Source: Mariannaea sp. PMI_226 | Taxonomy: Eukaryota; Ascomycota; Sordariomycetes; Hypocreales; Nectriaceae | DNA: 64,000 nucleotides | Assembly: GCA_024336345.1 (NCBI GenBank) | Contig: JANFOG010000008.1 | Coordinates: 2,170,001 to 2,234,000 of the forward strand | Direction of reading: 5' to 3' | Part shown: positions 9,901 to 19,880 of the stretch, piece after piece | Layout of the letters: every line of letters begins with the position of its first letter | Numbering within the stretch: position 1 is the first letter of the stretch | Notes under the pieces: model-generated | What the model saw: only the letters and a program-made list of their open reading frames with translations | Told to the model about the DNA's origin: nothing | Database searches by the model: none | Program-made: the position numbers and the translations under genes

Positions 9901-12900
9901 TGTGCCACACACGTTGATGTACAAACACATCACCTCTGGCGGTTTTGATACGTTCTTCTGATGGATTCAACAAATCTAACGCACGGGTTTGTCAGTATCA
10001 ACAATGTTAACACCATTCAATATCATTTCGCACCTGACAATTGCCTCTCAGTCTCTTCCTCATCGATCCGCGGCAGTAGGCGGGTGGCTGTCGAGTACTG
10101 GAGTGTTGAGATCCATTCAGTGAGAACTTTTAGAATTTGCGTGAATCCATAGTCCTCTGGAGAGGAAAATTTGACCATATTCTTATGATCAGCGGGAATA
10201 ACATGACAAGCGCCCTCAAAACTGGCGGCATCTTGGGACACAATCATCTCGCCTCCGTGAAGACGAAGCCCTTCACAAAAAGATGCTATCTTGACACCGC
10301 AGCCCTCATGACGCCGTTTTTTAACAAATCTCAGAAATTGGTCTTGGTTAAATACAAGTTCCTCACTGGGTACTTGTAGCATTTGTAGCAGTGACATACT
10401 AGTCCCTGTTACAAGACCAAGTACTGCTGCTGGTAATTTGGCCCAGTCAGCTACCCAGAATCCCCTATGAGGTGTGCCCAGGAACATAATGCCCTTGATA
10501 TATTCAAAAATACGACCACTATCGTTGAGGCGAAGAGCTTGCTTGATGAGAAGCCCACCTGCGCCGTGGGCAACAAATATAAGCGGTCGGTATGTTGCGT
10601 CGCATGCTGATCTATCGTCTGCGAGGCTAACCAAAAGATTCATGCTATGGTATTGGAAAGACGGGCCATGAGTTTCTGTCAAAGTTATTCTGTAACCGTA
10701 CGATAGTATTCGAGCATCTTCGACCTTCGAGGGCAGAAGAGTTTGCGGCCAAGGCATGGACTGTCCCTCAGCAGTCCAGTCGCTCTCCCTATCTCCAGTC
10801 AGGCCATGGATAAAGCAAATATCAACCGTAGCATCGGGGCAGTCGTGTAGAACTTTGAGTCCTATTTTCGACGGGTCATGGATTTCAGGAACAGAGGTAT
10901 TTTGGCCCTCCTGAGCGACGCTCTCTTCTTTTGCAGCTTGTTCAACGAGTATAGTCAATTGGTACAAACCAAGTCGGAATTCTGAATACAACTCATCAAC
11001 CATCTCGGAGGGAAAACGAGACGACCCATAAATTATTATCTCTGATGTCTTTATTTGGTAGAGCGTGCAGCATATCCTAACAAGTTCGGGGACAACACGC
11101 TCTGCTTTGCGAAGGCCTGACACCATCCCAATGATGGTTTGGTCAAATTGCCGAAGATCTTGAGGAAAATTGAGGGGCATAATGCCAGGAATAATGGCGA
11201 TGACTTGAGGTAGCAGCTCATGACTAAGTCCAGGGCCAGAGAAGTACTCCAGTTTATCGTGTAGAGATGGTTCAAACTCTTCTGCGTTGTTTGCTGAGCT
11301 TGATGAATCGGACGAGCACTTTTCTAGATTGACACCAGTACCAGTTGCCTGAGACTGCACCCCGTCGCCGGCGATACCCCACGGGAGAGCTCTGAGGGCG
11401 AATGAATGCATATGTTGCGTTATGTGCTCGTCAAGTTCCTGCTGCACTAGGGAAACAGAGAAGTTGCACAGTGGGCATTGCATCGGCTCAATCATTTTTC
11501 TCATGCTCATGTCAGACATTTCCTTCAGTTGAGATACTGGAATTGTCTTGAAATGAACTTCCTTGATATGCGAGGTCCAGTCCTCAGCTGTGTCAAAGAT
11601 CATGGTTTGATTTTCTTTCAATTGATCAGCGCAATAGTTGCAAACCCAACAAGAGACACCATGGTTGTGCCGGATATGTTTGTTCAGTTCCTCTGTGGTT
11701 ACGAACATGGAGTCTGGCGTCTGGCAATCTCGGACAGGACAGACATATGGGGTCAGGTCTCCTGCAAGGTGACCCCTAAACACACATCAGATTCTGATTG
11801 TTCGCCATATTGACGTAGACCCAAACTTACCTCCATCGAAGATCGTCCCGGACGTACTTGGCAGACAAAGGCTCTGCGCAGTAGGGGCATGGAGTGTCGC
11901 CTCGGGTTCCATCATCTTTCGGCCAGCGAGGATAGTCTTGTTGCCGGCCAGTGTGGGTTGCCTTAGTAATGATTGAAGCAGACTTCCTTGAGGCTGTAGC
12001 ATTTATTTTGAAATGAGATTGGAGGTCAGTGGCCGTTCGAGGTGCACTCGACTCGTTGTTGCTGACAGTATCTTCTTGAACAGGGTCTGACGGTTTGCTG
12101 ACATCTAATTCCCCTTGAATGATATTCTCCTGGCTCTTTGGGATGTCGCTGCTTTCTACTTTAGTATCCCCTGCGGTAGGTTGTTCGGTATATTGTTGTT
12201 CCTCTGCCATTCTTTGTCTTTCGGCTTCCTCGCGCTGCTGCTGCTCCGCAGCTTGCTTTTGACCTTTCCTCAGCTCTTCAGTTGCCTGTTCAATACGATG
12301 TCGGCGCACAAGGTTAGCGTGTATCAGACGATATTGGATAGGGCCAAGCTCAGTGAGGGCTTGAATGTTAGAGTTATGATCCCCAACTTCAAGTAAGATA
12401 GCATTCTCCATGTCCTCTTTCCAGGTTGTGAAGGCCTCTCGCTCCAGAGCTTCCCGGAGACAAGCATCTGCTCGTTGATGCCGCAATTTGCTGCCGGCCC
12501 TCCGAATGGCGGTATGTATGCGAGAAAGCTGTTTCAGAACACTCTTAATATCAAACTCGAGGTAGTCGATGGACTCAGATACTGTCAATGTGCTCGCAGT
12601 TGCCTCCTCGGTATTTGTACATTCGAGAGCCGAAACTGAGATAGAGAACAGGTTTAGTTATTTCCCTCAAGCCATCCAGGCATTTCTCTCACCTCCTTCT
12701 AACCCATCCTCTAGACACTCAGCTAACCCATCAAGGAGGTCGCAAATAATACTTGAAACGTCTTCTCGTTGTCGCACACGGTGGTCCAGCGATGTTTTGT
12801 CGGAGGCGGTTGCTTTCAAGCCGTAAACCCACAGGTTGAAATCAGCCTGACTTCTCTCGACCCAATTTCTGTTCCCAAGGATTGTACTAGATACGCAGTC

Positions 12901-12957
12901 ACGGAACAAGTTGACGCACTTGCGTGAGCGGTCTCTGATATCCGTCTTGGACGCCAT
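6971..12957 (-). CDS. C2H2-like / SesB-like hydrolase / TPR / CHAT-protease fusion (1938 aa)
   Basis: Four exons on the minus strand (12957-12693, 12635-11831, 11775-10034, 9975-6971) join in frame. The introns are 57, 55 and 58 nt; the last has the branch sequence TACTGAC. The exon-4 frame has no ATG near its start, which supports joining it to the SesB part. Order of regions: helical N-terminus (1-90); coiled-coil, Gln/Glu-rich part (about 200-260); Cys/His pairs of a fungal C2H2-type region (about 332-480); alpha/beta-hydrolase domain of the SesB type (about 665-915); TPR-like helical repeats (about 950-1550); C-terminal CHAT protease with His1776 (FAGHGH) and Cys1822 (STCGTG). The hydrolase nucleophile motif reads AHGAGG, so the usual Ser (about residue 761) is Gly. 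No NACHT or NB-ARC P-loop is seen. CHAT is a caspase-like family, and CHAT proteins are known neighbours and likely activators of fungal gasdermins. The gene is divergent from the gasdermin gene. Confidence 0.85.
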
Positions 12958-13405
12958 CACTTTTGCTGGCCTATCGTATTAGCGGTTACAATTTCAAACG
13001 GATGCGCTGGGGAAGCAGCACTCACAATCCAGTTTACATGGCTTTTGCTGCCCCTTGCAAAACCACAAACCGGCCAGATCCGGCCCTTCACAGCCTAAAA
13101 TTGAGTGATTGGATAAGAAAATTCGATATGTAGGATTCGTGATATGGGACCGATTCGGCTAGCTGCAGCAAGCTGAACTGCTGTGATCCAGGGTTCTGAG
13201 GTGTGATTCGAGAATAACTTCCAAGCCACTCAGCAACCCCTCATGCCAAGTCAGCTGAGCCTATATCGGATTATTAAATACCGCAAATTCAGTTTGAAGA
13301 ATAAGACATCCTAAAAGGGCATATTTTAGTTACTAGTCGCCAGGAGTGCTCTCAGTTGGACTATTTTGAACCATCTCATTCAATCTTATCGACCTAGAAT
13401 CCGTC
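12958..13405. promoter_or_regulatory. Shared divergent promoter region of CHAT and gasdermin genes
   Basis: 448 bp separate the two start codons, which point away from each other. No other gene is visible, so both promoters must lie here and may be co-regulated. I cannot point to a convincing TATA box or operator. Confidence 0.6.
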
Positions 13406-14414
13406 ATGGAGAATTGCTGGTTTGTTCTGAAGCAAAGCCAATTTCCACCGCCAAGATTACCTGTCAACGGTATAGGCATTGCAAATGGGGCAATCTGTCC
13501 TGGCCAAATCGTGGCGACTGTGGATGACCTGGAGGGAGTTATCAACAGATCCGTTGAAGGATTCGAATTCACACCGGCTGTACCGATACACCCCACTAAA
13601 GCCTGGGACTTGAAATGGGAAACAGGCAAATCGAATCAGGCTGGATTATCGTTAGATGGAGATATCCCTATAGCACAACTCGTTGGACTCTCCGCTCACG
13701 CAAAAGCCGCCTTGGCATTCCAGCACACTGTCCAAAGATACCGTTGCTTTGACAGGTTGGACCGATACATCATTCTGCCTACTAGGAGCTACATTGCAGA
13801 TGTACTTGACGATCCCCAGGTTCAGGACCACATCCATAACCGTTCCAAAAATCGCAAGACGTTAGGGGACTTTTTGGGTGCCTGGAAGATATACATGGTC
13901 ACAGGAGTCACGATTGCTCGCGGCTCTCGTGGCGGTTCTTCGGAGTCACAGAATATATCTGCAAACACAGGTTTAGGAGCGTAAGTCTACCTCAGGGGGT
14001 CACTTCAGTGAGACCATCCCCTCCGTCACCAACCAATGTAGCATGGCCGGGATACTGTCCATCAGCTACGATCCTCACTAATATCTATTTAGAAAGATGG
14101 ATGGCGTCGCCTCGGCAAACCTGAATGCTACTTCGTCCTCGGCAGAAACAATGTCTATGTCGGCTGGTTTGGAGTCCGATTTTGTATGGGCTGTCCGACT
14201 CACCAAGATTTGGAAAGATGTGACCGACAGAACTTGGTCCTTTAAAACCCAATCAAAGGGTTCCACATTCTCTTTGGACCAAGAACAGCAGCAACAAGAG
14301 GAAATAGCTCAGGCTTTGGCAGATGAAGGGAAAAGCGAAGCAGAGAAACTTTGGATTGGAGACGAAGAATGCTTTATTGTATTTGATCGACCGGAGAAAC
14401 AATTGGATGGTTGA
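13406..14414 (+). CDS. Fungal gasdermin-like pore-forming protein (HET-Q1/RCD-1 type, 298 aa)
   Basis: Two exons (13406-13980 and 14093-14414) join in frame across a 112-nt GTAAGT...TAG intron. The length fits fungal gasdermins (about 250-300 aa). The features I recognise are the strand motif WKIYMVTGVTIARGS (160-174), a Ser/Gly/Ala-rich loop with NTGLGA (188-192), a strongly amphipathic Ser/Ala segment (195-218), and SDFVWAVRLTKIW (220-232) followed by KGSTFSLD. The last 45 residues hold a Gln/Glu-rich linker (255-275) and a short hydrophobic end (FIVFD), the right place for a small autoinhibitory tail released by proteolysis. In the known family the cleaved N-terminal part oligomerises in membranes and kills the cell. 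Both neighbours encode proteases, which strongly supports the assignment. The sequence identity itself was judged by eye. Confidence 0.72.
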
Positions 14415-14911
14415 ACCTATGGCTCTATTACTTGAGCCCTTTTCTCCTTTTGAGCACTGTAATTCTATTGTTCGTAGTTGATGCTAGATTCAACTCCCAC
14501 TACAATCCGTTTAAAACATTAGCAAAGCAGGGAGGTCGCGGCCAGTATTACTGAGAGGTTGCACAATATAGAAGTGATACGGCTAGATCAGTGTAAGAGG
14601 ATCGAATTCGACAGAATACTCTGCCTCACTTAAGTCTGCCGATCGCTGCGTGGTCAACAAAATCAGTGACATATTGTTCGCTGAGAATGAAGGGTGTAAA
14701 GGACTGGATTTCTTATCACTCAGCCAGCTTGATGCTAATAACCCCTAGTTCGGAGATAATGGATGGGTATGCAATTATACGCTGGTACCTCCAATGCATT
14801 CGCCTCCCGGCCATCTCAAGCTCCCAGTTCAGCGAGTCCATGGAACCCTACCGCTCAAGTCGGGTTAAAACATTCTCATTTGCTTCATTCGAGCTCCTTG
14901 CATTGTGAAGA
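14415..14911. other. Intergenic between gasdermin and S8 protease genes
   Basis: Contains an 80-codon frame (14666-14908) without recognisable features. It could hide an extra upstream exon of the protease gene, but no good splice junction links it. It presumably carries the protease promoter. Confidence 0.45.
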
Positions 14912-17900
14912 ATGCTGGGCATATTTAATCAAATATTTAACTCCCCTTTGCCATGGACGACACAAACGACAGAGCTGCCGACGAATGCTGACTCCTTGTC
15001 GAGCTTCTCCGGAGATGTTGCTAAGAAGCTCACGGCGGACATGAGCAACCTACCACCAGGACCAGGTGTAAAAATCTTTCGAGGTCTATTTACCGTCTAT
15101 CTTGAATCTATTGTAGAGTTGCCCGAGTTTTCGCTTGATGCTACTCATACATCAAAAGATAAAAGTCGAATTCTCATTGTCTTGGACAATTTAGAATCGC
15201 TTTGCCAGGTCAGGACTGTCTAAAATTGTATCATAATAGGGACACTTAAAGACGGAATGGATGCTATTGCTTAATACATTGCGACGTGATTACGATGAAG
15301 CTAATACTTTTGTGGCAAACAGTGGCCGCTGAACTGCGAGCAGACGTATGAGCGGAGCAATGTTTTCGTTCTGGAACAATATCCGACACTCAGGTCACTT
15401 CTCCTCCCACAAGGCTCAGCCAGTTATGCAATCAGCGCATTTTTAGACGCACGAAGGCGTAGGGATCGAGCGGCTCTGGCCCTCTGGACACGACTGAGAA
15501 CCTCGTTTGAAGATCTATCGGCGGAACCTGATGACGAAGATGCAGGCCCAGGTCTTTCAGATCTGAAAAAGTCAGTGTCTCCCAACGAAGATTATGAGGA
15601 CAATCAAGCCTTTATCTTGAGTTTATATCAGGTCTTGTCTGAGCATTTCAAGTCTGCCTGTCCGTGCCCAAGCTCAATTATCCTCAATCTTCGTTTGAAC
15701 TGGTTGGGCAAGGAGGTTATCAACGAGATGGACGCTCTCTGCTTCAGCTTATATTTGAAGGACCACATCACTGCACCAATAGAGATGGAAGCAGGCTGTC
15801 GGTGGCAAGACATCCTGATTTCTATCCGCAAAACCTCCAGTGTGAACATTCTGGAACCACCAAAAAATGCGGAAGCAGATGTTATCCGAATAAGTGAGGA
15901 AACGAAAACACTCACCATCGGTGAACCCCGAGAGGATGATGGATCATCATCCTCATCCGAGTCAGACGAAATCGACGAATTCTGCGAGCTTCTCTGGGCC
16001 GCTGAGGAATCGCAACTAAAGTTCACTTACTCATCACGCTTCGAGTACCAAGGACCATGCCAATCTAAGAGGCCATTCTTGAGAACTTCTCCTAGCATCC
16101 CTTTGTCTAGACTAGTTGGCTCAGGAAAACTAAGTGACAGAATGAAACTTCTCCTTTCTTTTCTTCTGGTGCGCACACTCTGGCAATACTACGAATCTGA
16201 CTGGATGAATGATGACTGGGGAAAAGAGTCCGTTCATTTCATGTTCGACATAGAGGATGGCTCACACAAGGTCATATCAATACATGAGCCCTTTCTTCAG
16301 ACCCTGTTCAACAAGAGCAGTCCAGATGAACAAGCGAAAGACTCATCAACCAAGGGTACCAATACGTCACACAGACAGAGACGTCAGAAAAGAAATTCTG
16401 AGCGCAAAACAAAATTGCGCACACACCCGTATCCCAAGTTTCTTGCGCTGGGAATCATGTTGCTTGAGATCGAATTGGATAAGAAGCTAGAGGACTTTGG
16501 TACCCTTGAATGCAGGGATTCGGATACCACCAATGTGCGGCACACCATTGCGGGCAGATTTCTCCAAAATCAAGACCGATGGCCGCCGAAGGATATTTGG
16601 CGCCCCGTGAGACAAGCCATAGAGATTTGCATAAAGCCCGATACAGAGGTCCTTGGCACCAACGAGAGGTGGCTGCGACGAAAATATTTTGAGGAGGTAG
16701 TCAGACCGTTTCAGCAGTTTGTGGCCGAAGCCTGGCCAGACCCAGGCCAAGAAATGATTCCAGTGAGAATCGATAATTGGATGTTGCCTTCTTCGATACT
16801 GCCTGCTTCAGCTATCCACGAGCTGATCACAGATGAGGCAACTGACCGATGTGTGGAAGTCGCTCAGTGCCAGACGCAACTAGATGGCGTGAACATGACG
16901 TAGGTTTCATTTCATACTCACCATCTCATCGAAGTTTATGGGTTCTTCTAACAGATACGGCAGCCATGGAGATATTTCCTCAAGACCTGGCATCGGGTCT
17001 ACAATGAGCAGTGAAATGTAAGCCGAAACCGTCTATTTTGAACTAGCAGAAAGCCGAATACTAAAACTACTACAGGTCATTTACGGCTGATGGGTGGTTT
17101 CGGGACCTAGGCGACTTAAGCGATGTTCTCAGGATTACGAAACGCAGGAGAGACCAGGAAGCAGCACCTGTGAAAGTGGCCATCCTAGATACAGGGATCA
17201 AGGAATCTTACTATCAGCTTGTGAAAGGTAACATCAAAGTCTATAAGGACTTTGTAACAAAAGACGACAGCATCAGGCAGGATGGGACTGGGCATGGAAC
17301 GCTATGCCTTCAACTACTGCAAAAGGTGTATGAAGAGGCAGAGATATATGTTGGCCGCGTCTTTCGTGAGGGCCATGCGACAAATGAGACGAAACTACTC
17401 ATGATAGAAGTATGTTGGATTCCCATCCTGTGTGGAGAGATTGATGGATGATGCTCATGACGCGAATAGGCAATCCGAGAAGCAATCACCGAGTGGAAAG
17501 TAGAAGTAATATGTCTCCCATCTGGTTTTAAGGAGGAATGTTTATCCCTCAAGGAGGTTATTGGTGATGCCGTTCATGCCAAAACACTTATTTTCGCAGC
17601 AGCCTCGAATTACGGCAATGTCGAAGGCATATACTACCCGGCACGGTATTCCCGAACATTTCAAGTATTCTGCATGTTCTCAACAAATGCGGATTCAAAG
17701 CCATATTGCAACTTCAATCCTGGGGCCAATGCGGAGGCCAGGTACAATTTCGCCATCTTGGGAGAAGGAATCAGACTCCTGTCACTCACCGAGGGGGTCA
17801 TCCCGGAGCCAGTTCGAGGAACGTCCTTCTCTACAATTATCGCAGCTGGCATTGCTGCCCAGATCATTGATTTTTCCAGGCATCCTGATGTACGTGGCAA

Positions 17901-18114
17901 GATTTATGACCATCAAAGCCTGCGGAAAGTCGATGGGATGTCGGCTGTCTTTGCGAGAATGGTTTCATCAGTGGATAATCGGTATCATTGCCTTTCACCG
18001 TGGTTGCTGCTAGATGGCAAATCGGTAATCACCGAAGATAAACAAGTCATCAGGGAGGAGATTTGGACAAAAATCTCAAATGCGTTAAAGGAGGTAAACA
18101 ATATCCGACCATAA
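14912..18114 (+). CDS. DUF7580-like / subtilisin (S8) protease, HET-Q2-like (971 aa)
   Basis: Five exons (14912-15208, 15323-16899, 16955-17017, 17076-17409, 17470-18114) give one frame. The first about 600 residues form a helical region with an acidic Ser/Asp/Glu patch (about 300) and features of the fungal DUF7580 region (for example residues near RTLWQYYESDW). The C-terminal S8 domain is complete: Asp684 (AILDTG), His719 (GTGHGT), oxyanion Asn804 (AAASNYG) and Ser876 (GTSFST). There is no signal peptide, so it acts inside the cell. In Podospora the S8 protease HET-Q2 cleaves the gasdermin HET-Q1; gene order and domain content suggest the same pairing here. Weak points are the start codon and the first intron: its donor is GTCAGG, and its 114 nt contain a 30-codon open frame, so the N-terminal 100 residues are less certain. 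Confidence 0.78.
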
Positions 18115-18863
18115 ACCCAAGAGCTCCTCATGCACTACAAGTTGTTGAACACAGATGCACGATTGAGCCCTTTTATATTGCAACGGTCGATAGCCGAACG
18201 ACCAAAAAATGCGAGTCAAAAGTGTTAGGGGGTTAGCTATGGTCAATATCGCATCAGGAATCTAAATATAGCTTACGGGAGAATAATGGGACCATGTGCG
18301 TGGCACTCTTCAGTAGCGTTGGCTTGTCGAAAGTGGTCATCTTCAGATTATGACGTCGCGAGTTGAATGGTAACTTTGGTTGATTGCTTACTGCTTACAT
18401 AGCTCTGACTGATCGTGCCGCAATACCGACTGATGGATGGTTTTCAACGAGAATAGGTATTCACGCCAGAGGAACGCAGAGAAGGAGATATCAGGATAAA
18501 TGCTGGTGCGACGGTAACGATGTATGTGTCTATTAACCAGTACCAGTTGACATGCAGCTTCCAACGCTTCTCCCCGGATACTTGAAATATCCACATCAAA
18601 GCATCGACAAAATGGATGCCCTATCCACAAATTCAAGGTGGGCAGATCATCCTAGTTCTGAGTAAGCCTTGGCTAAACTGGATTAGGGATCACAGGATTA
18701 GGGATTGCATCTTAAACGAGCATGATTAGAACGACAGAATGGAGAGCATTCCAAATGATATCAGTGCAGGAAAACATTTATACGTGAGATTCTCTCTTTT
18801 TAAAAGCTTTCCTATCTGGCATTGTCATTCCCCATCTCCCTACCACTCTAACCAATCATTACT
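18115..18863. other. Intergenic
   Basis: No gene, RNA or repeat that I can support. The right end must carry the methyltransferase promoter. Confidence 0.5.
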
Positions 18864-19880
18864 ATGGCTGATCCAATCTATACTCTCAACAATGGCGACA
18901 AGGGTGTCGAGGAAGGTCGTCTCTCTTACCAACATCCCCTCTTCCTCAAGATGACCAAGACACTGCTACCGTACAAAATTAAGCAGGATCTCATTTCTCG
19001 CGGTCGGACACCGGCTGTCGCGGATGTGGGAACTGGCACGGGCATCTGGCTGCGCGACCTGGCAACAGAACTTGCGGGGGACGCACGATTGGATGGCTAT
19101 GACATCGACTCATCCAAGTTCTTGGCCGCCGACGAGTTACCACCAAATGTTTCCCTTTCTATCGGAAATGCACTCACTCCATTCCCTGAGGCATTGAGAG
19201 GGCAGTACGACCTCGTTCATGTTCGGCTTCTAATGTACGCGTTGAAGAGCGATCAATGGATCTCCGCGGCGACAAATTTGCGGACTCTACTGAAGCCAGG
19301 GGGCTACATCCTCTGGGATGAGACAGGATTCACGTCTTGGAATTGTTTGCCCATGACTGAGCACTTCCAAAAGTGGATTGCGACTGATGTGCGATACGGA
19401 CTATCTGTTGGTCGTGACATAACGTAAGCTTTCGATTATTTCTATTGTTGTCTTGTTTTCTTTTTCCCTTTGCATTTGCCACATGTTGGTGTCCGCCAAA
19501 CACCTCATTTGAAACTGTCACATCAGTGCTGCTCTGATATCGCACACCCGAGAGCAGAATCCTTATGCTAACACATATGAAGGAGCCCGATGACACTCCA
19601 CAAGCATCTTGAAGAGGCCGGATACATAGAGTGTACCCACGAAGACTTCAACAGCTACAGCGAGCCTGCCTCGTTACAGAAAATAGCGGGGAATGGACTT
19701 GTTAACGTTGGAAGGCAATCTCTACATGGCATTGTCGACAAGGGAGGTTTTGAATGGGTAGAGTCACATGAGGAGGTAGATACACATTTTGATAAAATGC
19801 AGGCGGATATTGATGATGACATTTGCAAGATGGGCTTTGCAATAACTTGGGCAGTTGGGCGTAACCCAAAGGATGCTTAA
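18864..19880 (+). CDS. LaeA-like SAM-dependent methyltransferase (285 aa)
   Basis: Two exons (18864-19423 and 19583-19880) join in frame; the intron starts GTAAGC and has a GCTAAC branch about 10 nt before its acceptor. Two acceptors 3 nt apart (exon at 19583 or 19586) both keep the frame, changing one residue. The SAM-binding motif I is VADVGTGTGIWLRDLA (about 52-67), followed by an acidic residue after motif II (GYDIDSS) and the motif around DLVHVRLLMYAL. The C-terminal GFAITWAVGRNP resembles the end of many fungal LaeA/TAM-like methyltransferases that act on small molecules or in secondary-metabolism regulation. The substrate is unknown. No polyketide or peptide synthetase is nearby. Confidence 0.85.

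Noticed and set aside
9973..10034. Reading the CHAT part and the SesB-like part as two separate genes
   Set aside because: The downstream frame has no ATG near its start, and an intron with good branch and acceptor signals joins them in phase.
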